Below, piece after piece: positions 37,282-47,311 of a stretch of 51,938 nucleotides of DNA. Numbering within the stretch: the stretch's first letter is position 1; each line of letters starts with the position of its first letter. This DNA is from Eubacterium sp. Lineage in GTDB: Bacteria; Bacillota; Clostridia; Lachnospirales; Lachnospiraceae. The notes below the pieces were generated by a model. The model was not told the DNA's origin. It ran no database searches and saw only the letters and a program-made list of their open reading frames with translations. The position numbers and the translations under genes were made by a program. The stretch covers positions 1-51,938 of the forward strand of contig JAFYHN010000064.1 of the NCBI GenBank assembly GCA_017539165.1, read 5' to 3'.

Positions 37282-38985
37282 ATGAACTATTCAGCTATAT
37301 TTCATCGCCCAATGAGCGAGTATGCACATGCGGTTGATGAAACACATTATATATTTAGGCTGAGAACTGCAGCAAATGACATAAAAGAATGTACTTTTTA
37401 CTTTGGAGACAGGGCAGCAATGTCACCTGAGATTACATTTACATCAGTTCCTATGAAGAAAGTAAGAAGTGACATATACTATGATTACTATGAAGTGTTG
37501 CTGGAAACAGAATATCTGAGAGTGGCATATTACTTTGAGATGAATGACGGAAATGAAAAGGCTTATTATCTTGGTGACTGTTTCAGCAAAACTGACGACG
37601 TCGAACGCTATGAATATTTTCAGCTTCCTTTCAATCTTCGTTCAGACAGAGTAGTAACACCTGAATGGGTGAAGGATGCGGTTGTTTATAACATTTTCCC
37701 GGACAGCTTTGCAAATGGAAAAAGAACTATGTATCCTCGTGAAAGCTGTATACATTATAATGATGAACAGTGCAGATCACTTCTGGGCGGAACGATAAGA
37801 GGTATAGAAGAAAACCTTGATTATATCGCTGAACTTGGATGTAACTGTATATATCTTAATCCGTTTTTTGTAGCGAATTCATATCATAAGTATGATCTCG
37901 TTGATTACTTCCACGTTGATCCTACAAGAGGAACGGATGAGGACTTCAGATCACTTGTTCAGAAAGCTCACAGTATGGGAATGAAGGTTATCATAGATGG
38001 TGTATTTAATCATACAAGCTGGAGACATGAATTCTTCCAGGATGTTTTGAAGAATGGTAAGAGTTCACCATATTATGATTATTTCTATGACATTCCGGAT
38101 GAACCAGCCTTCCCAGGTGCCGGAGAATTGCCCAAATATCTCTGCTTTGCGTATGTTGCAGATATGCCTAAGACGAATACGGCTAATCAGGGACTTAAAG
38201 ATTACTTCTGTGAAGTCGGCGCATACTGGGTAAGAGAATTCGATATCGACGGATGGCGTCTGGACGTTGCCAATGAACTGGATGATCAGTTCTTACGAGC
38301 TTTCAGAAATGTAGCTAAGAAAGAGAAGGAAGACCTTCTTGTTATCGGTGAAGTTTGGGAAAATGCAAACCATTACGTTAACGGTAACATGATGGATGGT
38401 GCCATGAATTATGATGTAAGAAGATACTGTGGTCAGTTCTTTGCATATAAGACTATTGATGCAGAAGAATTTGATGCAAGAGTCAGTAATCTCCTTATGA
38501 GATATCCTAAGCAGGCAACATATGCTCAGCTCAATCTTTTAGACAGCCATGATGTAAGTCGTTTCTTTACAGAATGTGGTGAAGACAGAGACAAGATGGA
38601 ACTGTCTATACTTTTTTTGATGACATTTGTCGGAATGCCATGTATATTTTATGGAGATGAAAAAGGACTTTCAGGAAAAACTGAACCTGAATACAGACGT
38701 CCGATGGAATTCGACAGACAGGACTTACTTGAAGATGTTTATAAGAAGCTTATCAAGCTTCGTAAGGATCACAGTTGCTTAAGAAATGGGGAGTATGAAA
38801 CTCTTTTGGCAGAAGATGGTGCTTATGCATTCAGAAGAAGTAATGAAAATGAAGCTGTATCAATCTATATAAATAATGGGGATAAAGACATATCCGTACC
38901 GGAGTCAGCAAATGTTATACTAAGCAAGAATGTAAACGGAAGTACGGTTGGTAAGAATGGTTACGTTGTTATATTAGAAAAATAA
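37282..38985 (+). CDS. intracellular neopullulanase/cyclomaltodextrinase (GH13)
   Basis: 567 aa without a signal peptide. An N-terminal CBM34-like domain (~1-120) precedes the GH13 barrel, the hallmark of neopullulanase/maltogenic amylase-type enzymes. Catalytic residues: Asp328 in DGWRLDVANE, Glu357 in IGEVWE and Asp424 in LLDSHD; DGVFNH (~239-244) is the first conserved motif. It would hydrolyse imported maltodextrins or cyclodextrins in the cytosol. It starts 4 nt after malG with an AAAGGATAA SD, so it is the fourth gene of the mal operon. Confidence 0.92.
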   Translation: MNYSAIFHRPMSEYAHAVDETHYIFRLRTAANDIKECTFYFGDRAAMSPEITFTSVPMKKVRSDIYYDYYEVLLETEYLRVAYYFEMNDGNEKAYYLGDCFSKTDDVERYEYFQLPFNLRSDRVVTPEWVKDAVVYNIFPDSFANGKRTMYPRESCIHYNDEQCRSLLGGTIRGIEENLDYIAELGCNCIYLNPFFVANSYHKYDLVDYFHVDPTRGTDEDFRSLVQKAHSMGMKVIIDGVFNHTSWRHEFFQDVLKNGKSSPYYDYFYDIPDEPAFPGAGELPKYLCFAYVADMPKTNTANQGLKDYFCEVGAYWVREFDIDGWRLDVANELDDQFLRAFRNVAKKEKEDLLVIGEVWENANHYVNGNMMDGAMNYDVRRYCGQFFAYKTIDAEEFDARVSNLLMRYPKQATYAQLNLLDSHDVSRFFTECGEDRDKMELSILFLMTFVGMPCIFYGDEKGLSGKTEPEYRRPMEFDRQDLLEDVYKKLIKLRKDHSCLRNGEYETLLAEDGAYAFRRSNENEAVSIYINNGDKDISVPESANVILSKNVNGSTVGKNGYVVILEK

Positions 38986-38994
38986 AGGTGGTTT

Positions 38995-39993
38995 ATGGCG
39001 GCTACGATATATGATCTTGCCGAAGCAGCAGGGGTATCTATCTCGACTGTTTCAAAGGCTCTAAATGACAGTTATTCAATATCAGATAAGACAAAGCAGA
39101 GAATCCGTGAGATTGCTGAGGGGATGGGCTATCAACCAAATGCCAGAGCAAGAAGTTTTGCTAGAAAGAAGAACGGAATAATACTTTTTGCTGCTGACCT
39201 CTCAAGAGGTGTCGGATTTGAAAATCCGCACCTTTTCGAGATAGTTACCGGAGTTGATAGATATCTTGAAGATAAGGGATATTCTCTGATACTTAAGCAT
39301 GTTCCAAAAGATAATGCACCTGAACTTATCAAGGAGTTGATGCATAGTGAAGAAGCGGATGGAATAATACTTCATGCCGGTATACTCACTAAGCAGCTTG
39401 CATTTGTCCTAGGAAAAGAAGCATACCCACATCTAATAATTGGTAAGCCCAGCTTTACATGCCCTCTGAGCTGGATCGATGTGAGTCATGAATCTGCCGG
39501 ACAGCTTGCAGCTAATTATCTGCTTGATAAAGGATACAGAAGGATAGTATTTCTTATGGGAGATGCAGAAGAGGATCAGATGTCACTGAGACGTCTTGAT
39601 GGAATAAATGTTGCCTTTGAGGAAGAGGAACTTACGATTGAGACTATTACAGGTATAACTAGCTATGATGAAAGTCGCGAGATCACCGAGAAGATAATCG
39701 AAAGAGAGAATAGGCCTGAAGTGATACTTTGTACAAATAACTACCTTGCCCTCGGTTGTTTGCAGAGTATCAGAGCAAAAAATCTCCAGATACCTGACGA
39801 TATAGCAATAATGACCTTTGACAACTATCCATTTTCTATGATCGTTCAGCCTACTATGACAGCAATTGAGGTGGATATGTTTGAGATGGGAAATCAAGCG
39901 GCAAGATTTATGGTTCAGAAGATCAAGAAACCTAATCTTCAGACCCAGTCATTCTGTACGACGCCAATACTTATAGAAAGAGAATCAACCTAA
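38995..39993 (+). CDS. LacI-family transcriptional regulator of the starch locus
   Basis: 332 aa. The N-terminal HTH is TIYDLAEAAGVSISTVSKALN (residues 4-24) with the hinge helix near QPNARARSFA; the rest is a periplasmic-binding-like effector domain (ILHAGILTKQ, IDVSHESAGQLAANYLLDKGYRRI, MTFDNYPFSM). It probably senses maltose or maltodextrin and binds the GAAAnCGCTTTC sites before the amylase and malE. AAAGGTGG is the SD. It is last in the operon, giving feedback control. Confidence 0.9.
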   Translation: MAATIYDLAEAAGVSISTVSKALNDSYSISDKTKQRIREIAEGMGYQPNARARSFARKKNGIILFAADLSRGVGFENPHLFEIVTGVDRYLEDKGYSLILKHVPKDNAPELIKELMHSEEADGIILHAGILTKQLAFVLGKEAYPHLIIGKPSFTCPLSWIDVSHESAGQLAANYLLDKGYRRIVFLMGDAEEDQMSLRRLDGINVAFEEEELTIETITGITSYDESREITEKIIERENRPEVILCTNNYLALGCLQSIRAKNLQIPDDIAIMTFDNYPFSMIVQPTMTAIEVDMFEMGNQAARFMVQKIKKPNLQTQSFCTTPILIEREST

Positions 39994-40013
39994 ATATTTG
40001 TGTATGAAACTAG

Positions 40014-40046
40014 CGGCAGCTGAAAGTGATTTCGGCTGTCGTTTTT
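40014..40046 (+). terminator. terminator of the mal operon
   Basis: CGGCAGCTGAAA (40014-40025) pairs with TTTCGGCTGTCG (40030-40041), 12 bp with two G-U pairs, then T5. Confidence 0.92.
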
Positions 40047-40165
40047 GCCCCTGATTTTGAAGAATATAAAATATAAACACACCATATCTTGAAAATCCTT
40101 CCAATATAGTATAAACTTCAATTTATTGTAACAATAGATCTCGTACAAAAGGGAGAGTGTTATAT

Positions 40166-40603
40166 ATGAATTCAGATATTGTTAAGTTATTGATTTCTGA
40201 GGCGAGCAAAGCCAGAACTATGGCATATGCTCAGTATTCAAACTATATGGTTGGTGCAGCTCTTGTTGTTCCGTCAGGCCGTATATATACAGGATGTAAT
40301 GTGGAAAATGCCTCTTACGGGCTTACTATGTGCGCTGAGAGAACTGCTATATTTAAGGCAGTCAGTGAAGGACAGCGTCATATTGATGCGATAGCTATAG
40401 TTGGTGGACCTCTTAAGGAGACCAGAACAGGATTTAAAGATGAATCTGACTATGCTTATCCATGCGGAGCATGCAGACAGGTTCTTGCTGAATTTCTGCC
40501 TGACAAAGGTGATATAGACGTTATTGTAGATAAGAATCTGGAAGATTATAAGATACTTAAATTATCGGAACTTCTTCCGTATACTTTTAAATTAGACGAA
40601 TAA
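40166..40603 (+). CDS. cdd: cytidine deaminase Cdd
   Basis: 145 aa, slightly longer than typical. Zinc-binding motifs CAERTAIFKA and PCGACRQVLAEF, with the catalytic Glu in CAE, identify the enzyme that converts cytidine to uridine. A longer GTG start at 40157 overlaps the SD GGGAGAG and is rejected. The cdd-era closeness follows Firmicutes gene order, here interrupted by a protease gene. Confidence 0.95.
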   Translation: MNSDIVKLLISEASKARTMAYAQYSNYMVGAALVVPSGRIYTGCNVENASYGLTMCAERTAIFKAVSEGQRHIDAIAIVGGPLKETRTGFKDESDYAYPCGACRQVLAEFLPDKGDIDVIVDKNLEDYKILKLSELLPYTFKLDE

Positions 40604-40630
40604 TACTTGTAGATGATAGGAGATTAAAGA

Positions 40631-43621
40631 TTGAAGGATTATAAAGACAGACTTGGAAGAGATTTGGAACATCTTGAAAGTGAAATAGCTGCCCTCGGAA
40701 CTTATGAGGTAGAGCAGATAAATGACCTCAAAGAACTGAATGGAGTCGGACTTGTTATAAGACATACTAAAACGTGGGCTAGATTCTCGGTTGTTCTGAA
40801 TGACGATGACAACAAAGTATTCGCTATAGGATTCAGGACTCCACCTACGAATTCCAAGGGTATACAGCATATAGTTGAGCATACTGTTCTTTGTGGTTCC
40901 AAGAAATATCCGGCAAAGGACCCTTTTGTTGAACTCGCAAAAGGAAGTCTGAATACATTTTTAAATGCTATGACTTATATTGATAAGACTGTTTATCCTA
41001 TCGCAAGCTGTAATGATAAGGATTTCAGAAATCTGACAGATGTTTATCTGGATGCGGTTTTTAATCCTAATATATATGCTAGAGAAGAGATATTTAAGCA
41101 GGAAGGATGGCATTATGAACTTTCATCCAAGGATGACGATATAGTAATAAATGGTGTTGTATATAATGAGATGAGGGGAGTTTATTCTTCTCCTGATAAC
41201 AATCTCGCTATTATGATCAATCAGAAACTCTATCCGGATTCTGTATATGGATATGATTCAGGTGGAAATCCGGACGTTATTCCAGATCTTACGAGAGAAG
41301 AATATCTCGATTTTCATAGGGATTATTATCATCCATCGAATAGTTATATCTATCTGTATGGAAATATCGATCTTGTTGAACATCTAGAATATATCGATAG
41401 AGAATATCTTAAGAATTACGACTTCCATATGGTTCCATCAGAGATTCAGGAACAGAAGCCTTTTGATGCGCCGATAAGTTATACATTTGACTTTGGTGTT
41501 ACAGATGAAGAAGAGACTAAGAAGAATGCACTTCTTAGTTATAATGCTGTAGTCGGAAAAAGTACAGATAAGTATCTTACTGAAGCTATGAACATTCTTC
41601 AGTACATTCTTATTGATTCTCCGGGCGCACCTCTTAAGAAGAAGATAATTGACTGTGGTATCTGCTCAGATGTTGAGTCTCAGTACGATTCCACATTGCT
41701 TCAGCCTGCATTTACTATCGTTGCAAGAGAAGCAGATGAGGCTGACCAGGATAAGTTTGTAAATATCATCGAAGATGAACTTCGTAAATATGTTGAAGAA
41801 GGGCTTGATAAGAAGGCTCTTGTTGCAGCTATAAATAACTTTGAGTTCAAGATGAAGGAAGCTAACTTTGGCAGATATCCGAAAGGGCTTGCTGTTGGTC
41901 TTGATAGTTTTGAATGCTGGCTTCATGATGATAAGCTCGCTCAGGAGAAGCTTTTTGCACAGGAAGTATATGATTATCTGAGAAGGGGAGTTAATGAGAA
42001 CCTCATCAACCCTGACGATACATCTCACGGACTCTTTGAAGAGCTTATAAAGAAATGGCTTCTTGATAATACACATAAGGCATTTATCACGGCTCGTCCG
42101 AAGGTTGGCCTTAACATGGAAAAGGACGCTAAACTTGCGGCTGAGCTCGCTGAGTATAAGAAGAGTCTTTCTGAAGAGGAGATAGATGCACTTGTTAAAG
42201 ATACAGCTCATCTAAAGGAATACCAGAGTGAGCCTTCTACTCCAGAAGAACTTGCAACAATTCCGCTCCTTAATATCAGTGATATTAATCCTGATATCAA
42301 GAAAACTGTTAATAGAGAGACGGAAGTTGCTGGAATAAAGACCATCGCACATGACATTTTCACGAACGGCATAACATACGTTGATATGCTTTTCCGTGCA
42401 AATGACTTCGAATATGATGAACTTCCAAAGGCTGCGCTTCTTTTTGAACTGCTTAAATACGTCGATACGGATGAACATACATACAATGAACTGTCTACAG
42501 AAATCAATCTGAAGACCGGTGGAATCTTATTCAATCTTGGTTGTATGAATATAAATGGCGGCGGGTCTCTCACATATGCACAGTGCAAGGTGAAGACATT
42601 TGACGCAAATGTCGCTGACGGCATAAAGCTTGTTCAGGAGATTATGACTACATCTCATATCACTGATAAGAAGAGAATCAAAGAAGTCCTGTCAGAGATA
42701 AAGGCTGCCGGTAAGAATTCTCTTGTTGAAGGCGGACACGTTACAGCGCGCCTCAGAGCCGGTTCTTATATAAACGGCGTCCAGAAGATCATGGATGGTA
42801 TAGATGGTGTAGATTACTATAGATTTATTGATGATATCGATAAGAACTTCGATAATGTCTATGACGAACTGGCTGCTGATCTTGAGAGAATATATAAGAA
42901 GATATTCAGAGTTGATTCGCTGATAATTTCCTATACATCTAAGCAGTCGGAATCTGTTATGGAAGATTCTCTTAAAGAGCTCGCCGGCGTACTTAGTAAG
43001 GATAAGTATGAGGAAAGAGACAATATCGAGACAGTTCTTGAAGTTAAAAACGAAGGCTTTAATACAGCTTCACAGGTTCAGTACGTTGCTACAGCTGGTG
43101 ATTTCTCGAAAGAGGGTCTCAAGTTTAACGGCGCACTTAACGTGCTTCAGGTTATATTTGCCTATGATTATCTCTGGGTAAATGTCCGCGTTAAGGGTGG
43201 TGCATACGGAGCTATGTGTGATTTTACAAGAAATGGATACTCTTTCTTTACTTCTTACAGAGATCCAAATCTAGCTGAAACTTACGGTATATATAAGAAT
43301 GCTTATAAGTATGTTGAGGAATTCGATTGCTCTGACAGAGATATGACTAAGTATATCATTGGAGCTATTGCGAAGGCTGATACTCCGCTTACACCGTCGC
43401 TTGAGGGGGCATTTTCATTCAGCTGTTATATGTGCGGAATAAGCGATGAGGAGAGACAGAAGTCCAGAACTCAGGTGCTTACAGCTGATCAGAAGACTAT
43501 CAGAAGCCTTGCTCCATATGTTAAAGCTGTTTCTGACAGTGGTATCATATGTGCCGTTGGTAGTGATGAAAAGATAAATGATAATAAAGAACTATTTGAT
43601 ATAACAGGTAAACTGTATTAA
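40631..43621 (+). CDS. PreP-like M16C zinc metalloprotease
   Basis: 996 aa, cytosolic (no signal peptide). TTG 40631 is used, with AGGAG 8 nt upstream. The inverted zinc motif HxxEH is in IQHIVEHTVLCGSKKYP near residue 76-80, with the distal Glu expected in the segment VYNEMRGVYSSPDNN. Four M16 repeats make up the length, as in presequence protease, which degrades unfolded peptides in a closed chamber. It sits between cdd and era; the relation is probably positional only. Confidence 0.92.
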   Translation: MKDYKDRLGRDLEHLESEIAALGTYEVEQINDLKELNGVGLVIRHTKTWARFSVVLNDDDNKVFAIGFRTPPTNSKGIQHIVEHTVLCGSKKYPAKDPFVELAKGSLNTFLNAMTYIDKTVYPIASCNDKDFRNLTDVYLDAVFNPNIYAREEIFKQEGWHYELSSKDDDIVINGVVYNEMRGVYSSPDNNLAIMINQKLYPDSVYGYDSGGNPDVIPDLTREEYLDFHRDYYHPSNSYIYLYGNIDLVEHLEYIDREYLKNYDFHMVPSEIQEQKPFDAPISYTFDFGVTDEEETKKNALLSYNAVVGKSTDKYLTEAMNILQYILIDSPGAPLKKKIIDCGICSDVESQYDSTLLQPAFTIVAREADEADQDKFVNIIEDELRKYVEEGLDKKALVAAINNFEFKMKEANFGRYPKGLAVGLDSFECWLHDDKLAQEKLFAQEVYDYLRRGVNENLINPDDTSHGLFEELIKKWLLDNTHKAFITARPKVGLNMEKDAKLAAELAEYKKSLSEEEIDALVKDTAHLKEYQSEPSTPEELATIPLLNISDINPDIKKTVNRETEVAGIKTIAHDIFTNGITYVDMLFRANDFEYDELPKAALLFELLKYVDTDEHTYNELSTEINLKTGGILFNLGCMNINGGGSLTYAQCKVKTFDANVADGIKLVQEIMTTSHITDKKRIKEVLSEIKAAGKNSLVEGGHVTARLRAGSYINGVQKIMDGIDGVDYYRFIDDIDKNFDNVYDELAADLERIYKKIFRVDSLIISYTSKQSESVMEDSLKELAGVLSKDKYEERDNIETVLEVKNEGFNTASQVQYVATAGDFSKEGLKFNGALNVLQVIFAYDYLWVNVRVKGGAYGAMCDFTRNGYSFFTSYRDPNLAETYGIYKNAYKYVEEFDCSDRDMTKYIIGAIAKADTPLTPSLEGAFSFSCYMCGISDEERQKSRTQVLTADQKTIRSLAPYVKAVSDSGIICAVGSDEKINDNKELFDITGKLY

Positions 43622-43629
43622 GGAATTGT

Positions 43630-44589
43630 ATGAGTGATATAAAGAAAAAATCAGGCTTTGTTGCTATACTCGGACGTCCGAATGTGGGAAAGTCCACTAT
43701 AATGAACCATTTGATAGGTATGAAGATTGCCGCAGTCAGCAGCAGAGCACAGACAACAAGAAAAAGAATTCAGACCGTTTATACGGATGATAGAGGACAG
43801 ATAGTATTCTTAGATACTCCAGGAATCAATAAAGCAGAGACCAAGCTCGGAGAATATATGCTTGATGCTGCGGTAGATACGCTTAAAACATCTGACATGA
43901 TACTCTGGGTTGTTGAGCCGTCTACATTTATCGGAAAGGGCGAGAGATATATAGCAGAACTTATCGGAAAAGCTGTAAAGTCTCTTCGCAAGAAGAATTC
44001 AGATTCCGAAAATGTTATATGCCCTGTCATGCTTGTTATAAATAAGATTGATTCTTGTCAGGATGACTCACTTATTGAGAAGACGCTTGAGACTTACGGC
44101 TCTTATGTAAGAGATACAGAAGGTTTTGAGTTTAATCATGTCTGCAAAGTTTCTGCCACAGCGGGTACAGGACTTGATGACATGATGTCTGATATATATG
44201 ATTTCCTACCTGAGGGACCTATGTATTTTGATGAAGAGGCTATAACCGATGAAACAGAGCGTGATATCGCTGCTGAATTCATCAGAGAGAAATGCCTACG
44301 TAATTTGGATAAGGAGATTCCTCACGGAATTGCTGTTATAGTAGATAAAATGAGAGAGAGAGCTGACGGCTCACTCGTGGATATAGAAGCGACTATTATC
44401 TGTGAAAGAGAAAGTCACAAAGGAATAATTATTGGAAAGAATGGCGCCATGCTAAAAAGAATTGGTACTCAGGCGCGACATGATATAGAAGATATGCTTC
44501 AACAGAGGGTTAATCTAAAGCTATGGGTTAAGGTTCGCCCGGGTTGGAGAGATAAGAAAATGTATATGGATGAGTACGGTTTTAAATAG
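43630..44589 (+). CDS. era: GTPase Era
   Basis: 319 aa. The G-domain shows GRPNVGKST (G1), SRAQTTRKRI (G2 region), DTPG (G3), NKID (G4) and SATAGTG (G5). The C-terminal KH domain has IIIGKNGAMLKRIG, binding the 3' end of 16S rRNA during small-subunit assembly. It starts 9 nt after the protease gene. It is a little longer than average because of a short insert near SLRKKNSDSENVI. Confidence 0.96.
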   Translation: MSDIKKKSGFVAILGRPNVGKSTIMNHLIGMKIAAVSSRAQTTRKRIQTVYTDDRGQIVFLDTPGINKAETKLGEYMLDAAVDTLKTSDMILWVVEPSTFIGKGERYIAELIGKAVKSLRKKNSDSENVICPVMLVINKIDSCQDDSLIEKTLETYGSYVRDTEGFEFNHVCKVSATAGTGLDDMMSDIYDFLPEGPMYFDEEAITDETERDIAAEFIREKCLRNLDKEIPHGIAVIVDKMRERADGSLVDIEATIICERESHKGIIIGKNGAMLKRIGTQARHDIEDMLQQRVNLKLWVKVRPGWRDKKMYMDEYGFK

Positions 44590-44612
44590 TCCGGCGTCAT
44601 ATGGGGACTATA

Positions 44613-46007
44613 ATGAAGTTGAGAAAAAAGTTTATAGGTGATAAGGCATTTTATAAAATGCTTCTCGGGGTAGCTTTTCCTATTATGGTTCAGAACGGAA
44701 TGAGCAACTTCGTAAATTTATTGGATAATCTTATGGTTGGGCGTCTCGGAACTGAGCAGATGTCCGGTGTTGCCATAGTAAATCAGTTTATATTTATATT
44801 CTACCTTCTGCTTTTTGGTGGATTGTCTGGTGTTGGAATATTTACGGCTCAGTATTTTGGCAGTGATGATTATGAAGGTATTCGAAAAACCTTCAGATTT
44901 AAGATGTGGCTTGGTTTTGTTATTACGGTAGTCACAGCTATTGTTCTTCTGAAGACTGGAGAATCTTTGATACAGCTTTATCTTAACGGTTCGGAAGACG
45001 GTGGAAATCTCGAAGCAGCCCTTATGTACGGTGAAACGTATCTGGGATGGATTCTTCTTATGCTTCCACCTGTATTTATCGGACAGCTTTTTGCCAGTAC
45101 ACTGAGAGAGTGTGGCGAGACATTTGTTCCTATGGTATCGGGAGTTATAGCTGTATTTACCAATCTGATATTTAACTATATCCTGATATTCGGTAAATTC
45201 GGAGCTCCTGCGATGGGAGTTAAGGGCGCTGCATTGGCAACTATCATAGCCAGATGTGTCGAAGCTGTAATACTTATCGTATGGTCGTTTAAGACTATAG
45301 ATAAGCATCCTTACTTTAAAGGTTTATTTAGTACTGTTAAGGTTCCGCTGGATCTTGCTTGGAAATATTTGATAACCAGTATGCCTATTCTGGTAAATGA
45401 AGGTCTTTGGTCTATCGGTATTGCTATGCTTGGTCAGGCTTATTCAATCCGTGGACTAAATGTAGTAGCCGGTCAGAATATAGCCAATACAATAAATAAC
45501 TTGTTTAACATTGTATTTATAGCAATGGGAGATGCGGTTGCAATTATTATCGGACAGTATCTTGGTTCCGGTGATATGAAGAAGGCAAGGGATACTGATA
45601 ATAAGATCATTGCGACGGCTGTACTTAGTTCTATATTTATAGGACTTATACTTTTCTGTACATCGGGGCTGTTCCCGAAATTGTACAATACAAATGATAT
45701 GGCGCGCCTTGTGGCTACACATTTTCTGATGGTACAGGCTGCATTTATGCCAAAGGACGCATTTCTTCATACAACCTACTTTACTATACGTGCAGGTGGA
45801 AAAACCATCATCACATTCCTGTTTGACAGTGTATTTATGATGTGTGTTTCGGTTCCTGTGGCGTATTACTTTAGCAGATATACAAGTATCGGACCTGCGT
45901 CTATATTTGCTATAGTGCATGGAGTGGATATTATCAAATGCGTGATCGGGTTTATTCTCGTGAAGAAAGGCGTTTGGATGAAGAACCTTGTAAAGACAGA
46001 AAGTTAA
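44613..46007 (+). CDS. MATE-family multidrug/solute exporter
   Basis: 464 aa with about 12 transmembrane segments in two similar halves. MVQNGMSNFVNLLDNLMVGRLGTEQMSGVA is the typical MATE start and FIAMGDAVAIIIGQYLGSGDMKKAR the second-half match. It would expel cationic drugs or metabolites using Na+ or H+. ATG 44613 has GGGGAC upstream; the ATG at 44601 would overlap that SD. It ends in a terminator. Confidence 0.9.
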   Translation: MKLRKKFIGDKAFYKMLLGVAFPIMVQNGMSNFVNLLDNLMVGRLGTEQMSGVAIVNQFIFIFYLLLFGGLSGVGIFTAQYFGSDDYEGIRKTFRFKMWLGFVITVVTAIVLLKTGESLIQLYLNGSEDGGNLEAALMYGETYLGWILLMLPPVFIGQLFASTLRECGETFVPMVSGVIAVFTNLIFNYILIFGKFGAPAMGVKGAALATIIARCVEAVILIVWSFKTIDKHPYFKGLFSTVKVPLDLAWKYLITSMPILVNEGLWSIGIAMLGQAYSIRGLNVVAGQNIANTINNLFNIVFIAMGDAVAIIIGQYLGSGDMKKARDTDNKIIATAVLSSIFIGLILFCTSGLFPKLYNTNDMARLVATHFLMVQAAFMPKDAFLHTTYFTIRAGGKTIITFLFDSVFMMCVSVPVAYYFSRYTSIGPASIFAIVHGVDIIKCVIGFILVKKGVWMKNLVKTES

Positions 46008-46018
46008 AAAATAAATAT

Positions 46019-46074
46019 GTAGCAATATATGTATGTTTACTAATCCTGAATGTGCTTATATTGCTACTTTTTTT
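46019..46074 (+). terminator. terminator after the MATE gene
   Basis: GTAGCAATATA (46019-46029) pairs with TATATTGCTAC (46057-46067), followed by T7. The loop is long (27 nt). Confidence 0.8.
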
Positions 46075-46089
46075 ACAGGATTTGTTCTT

Positions 46090-46118
46090 TTGACACCTGC
46101 ATTTATATATGATAATAT
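46090..46118 (+). promoter_or_regulatory. promoter of the AAA ATPase gene
   Basis: Consensus TTGACA (46090-46095) and TAATAT (46113-46118) at 17-nt spacing. Confidence 0.85.
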
Positions 46119-46125
46119 ACAGATA

Positions 46126-46170
46126 TATAATTATATATAAATCCTTATAAAAATGTATAATTATATATAA
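46126..46170. repeat. pair of 15-bp AT-only direct repeats in the ATPase leader
   Basis: TATAATTATATATAA occurs exactly at 46126-46140 and 46156-46170, 30 bp apart, about three helical turns, just after the promoter. A looser third copy follows. Possible operator for a repressor. Confidence 0.5.
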
Positions 46171-46244
46171 TATCATATAATTTGATGTGATTATCTATAA
46201 AGTGATTTATAAATATATAATGTGGAATAGAAGGGATGATTATT

Positions 46245-47297
46245 ATGAACACAAGAAATCCTTATACAATAAATTTCGGAAAAATTCCAAAACAATACAT
46301 AAGTCGTGATGTTTTAATAAGTGAAATAATAGATTCGCTTGAAAGTAACGGCATGGAAGAACAAGCCTTTAAAATTACTGGTATAAGAGGAACAGGAAAG
46401 ACTGTTACGCTTACAGCTATTGAAAAAGAGCTTAGAGAAGATGATGAATGGATAATAGTTGATCTAAAATCAACAGTTGATATTACAAAGAATCTTATTG
46501 CTAATCTATATATGCTGAATCCATCGATTACTAAATTTATTGATGCTAATCTTAATCTTTCGGCATTCGGAATCGGACTCAATATTTCTAAAAAAAATCC
46601 CGTTGCCAGTCTTGACGTTGCTTTAAAAAAAATACTTCAGGAAATAAATAATAAAGGCAAGAGAGTTTTGGTTGTGATTGATGAAGTTCGTAAGACTGAA
46701 TCACTTATTGATTTTGTTCAGGAGTTTCAGATATTGATAAGAGAGGAGCTTCCAATCTTTTTATTGGTTGCTGGTTTATATGAAGATATTGAAGATATAG
46801 ATAATACTGATGGTCTTACATTTTTCCTAAGAGCTACTAAATATGAAATGAAACCGCTGAGTCTCGATATAATTAGAGAAAATTACAAAAAAACAATGGG
46901 ATTGGATAAAGAGGTTGCAACTGAGCTGGCAGAATATACAATGGGGTATGCATTTGCTTATCAGGCATTTGGAAAATATATGTGGGAATCAGAAACTCGT
47001 GAAATAGATGAACTACTTCTTGCTCAAGTTGATTATGCTCTAAGTGAAAAAGTATATGATAAAATATGGAGTGAATTGAGAAATAAAGAAAAATGGTTTT
47101 TAAGTTTTATAATTCAAAAAGATAAAATGTCTGTTTCGGAATTATTGGAAATAACAAAACAAACTCATAATAGTTGGAGCGAACCAAGAAAAAGACTTAT
47201 TGAAAAAGGTATTTTAGATGGAACACTTCGAGGTGAAATTAAGATAGTTCTGCCTCGTTTTAAAGAATATGTAGAAAAAAACGTTGATTACAAATAA
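46245..47297 (+). CDS. stand-alone AAA (AAA_16-like) ATPase with C-terminal winged-helix-like region
   Basis: 350 aa. Walker A GIRGTGKT (~residues 47-54) and Walker B VLVVIDEV are clear; the C-terminal ~80 residues look like a winged helix (MSVSELLEITKQTHNSWSEPRKRLIEKGIL). Such STAND/ORC-like P-loop proteins occur as single genes in Lachnospiraceae and related phyla; the function is unknown. ATG 46245 with AAGGG 9 nt upstream is preferred over ATG 46236. The gene and its leader are more AT-rich than their neighbours, and it has its own promoter and tandem repeats, hinting at separate acquisition. Confidence 0.7.
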   Translation: MNTRNPYTINFGKIPKQYISRDVLISEIIDSLESNGMEEQAFKITGIRGTGKTVTLTAIEKELREDDEWIIVDLKSTVDITKNLIANLYMLNPSITKFIDANLNLSAFGIGLNISKKNPVASLDVALKKILQEINNKGKRVLVVIDEVRKTESLIDFVQEFQILIREELPIFLLVAGLYEDIEDIDNTDGLTFFLRATKYEMKPLSLDIIRENYKKTMGLDKEVATELAEYTMGYAFAYQAFGKYMWESETREIDELLLAQVDYALSEKVYDKIWSELRNKEKWFLSFIIQKDKMSVSELLEITKQTHNSWSEPRKRLIEKGILDGTLRGEIKIVLPRFKEYVEKNVDYK

Positions 47298-47311
47298 GGG
47301 GGGCTATTTAA

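Noticed and set aside
45456-46025. 189-aa minus-strand ORF in the MATE gene
   Set aside because: Cys/His/Tyr-rich composition typical of a shadow frame of a membrane protein gene.
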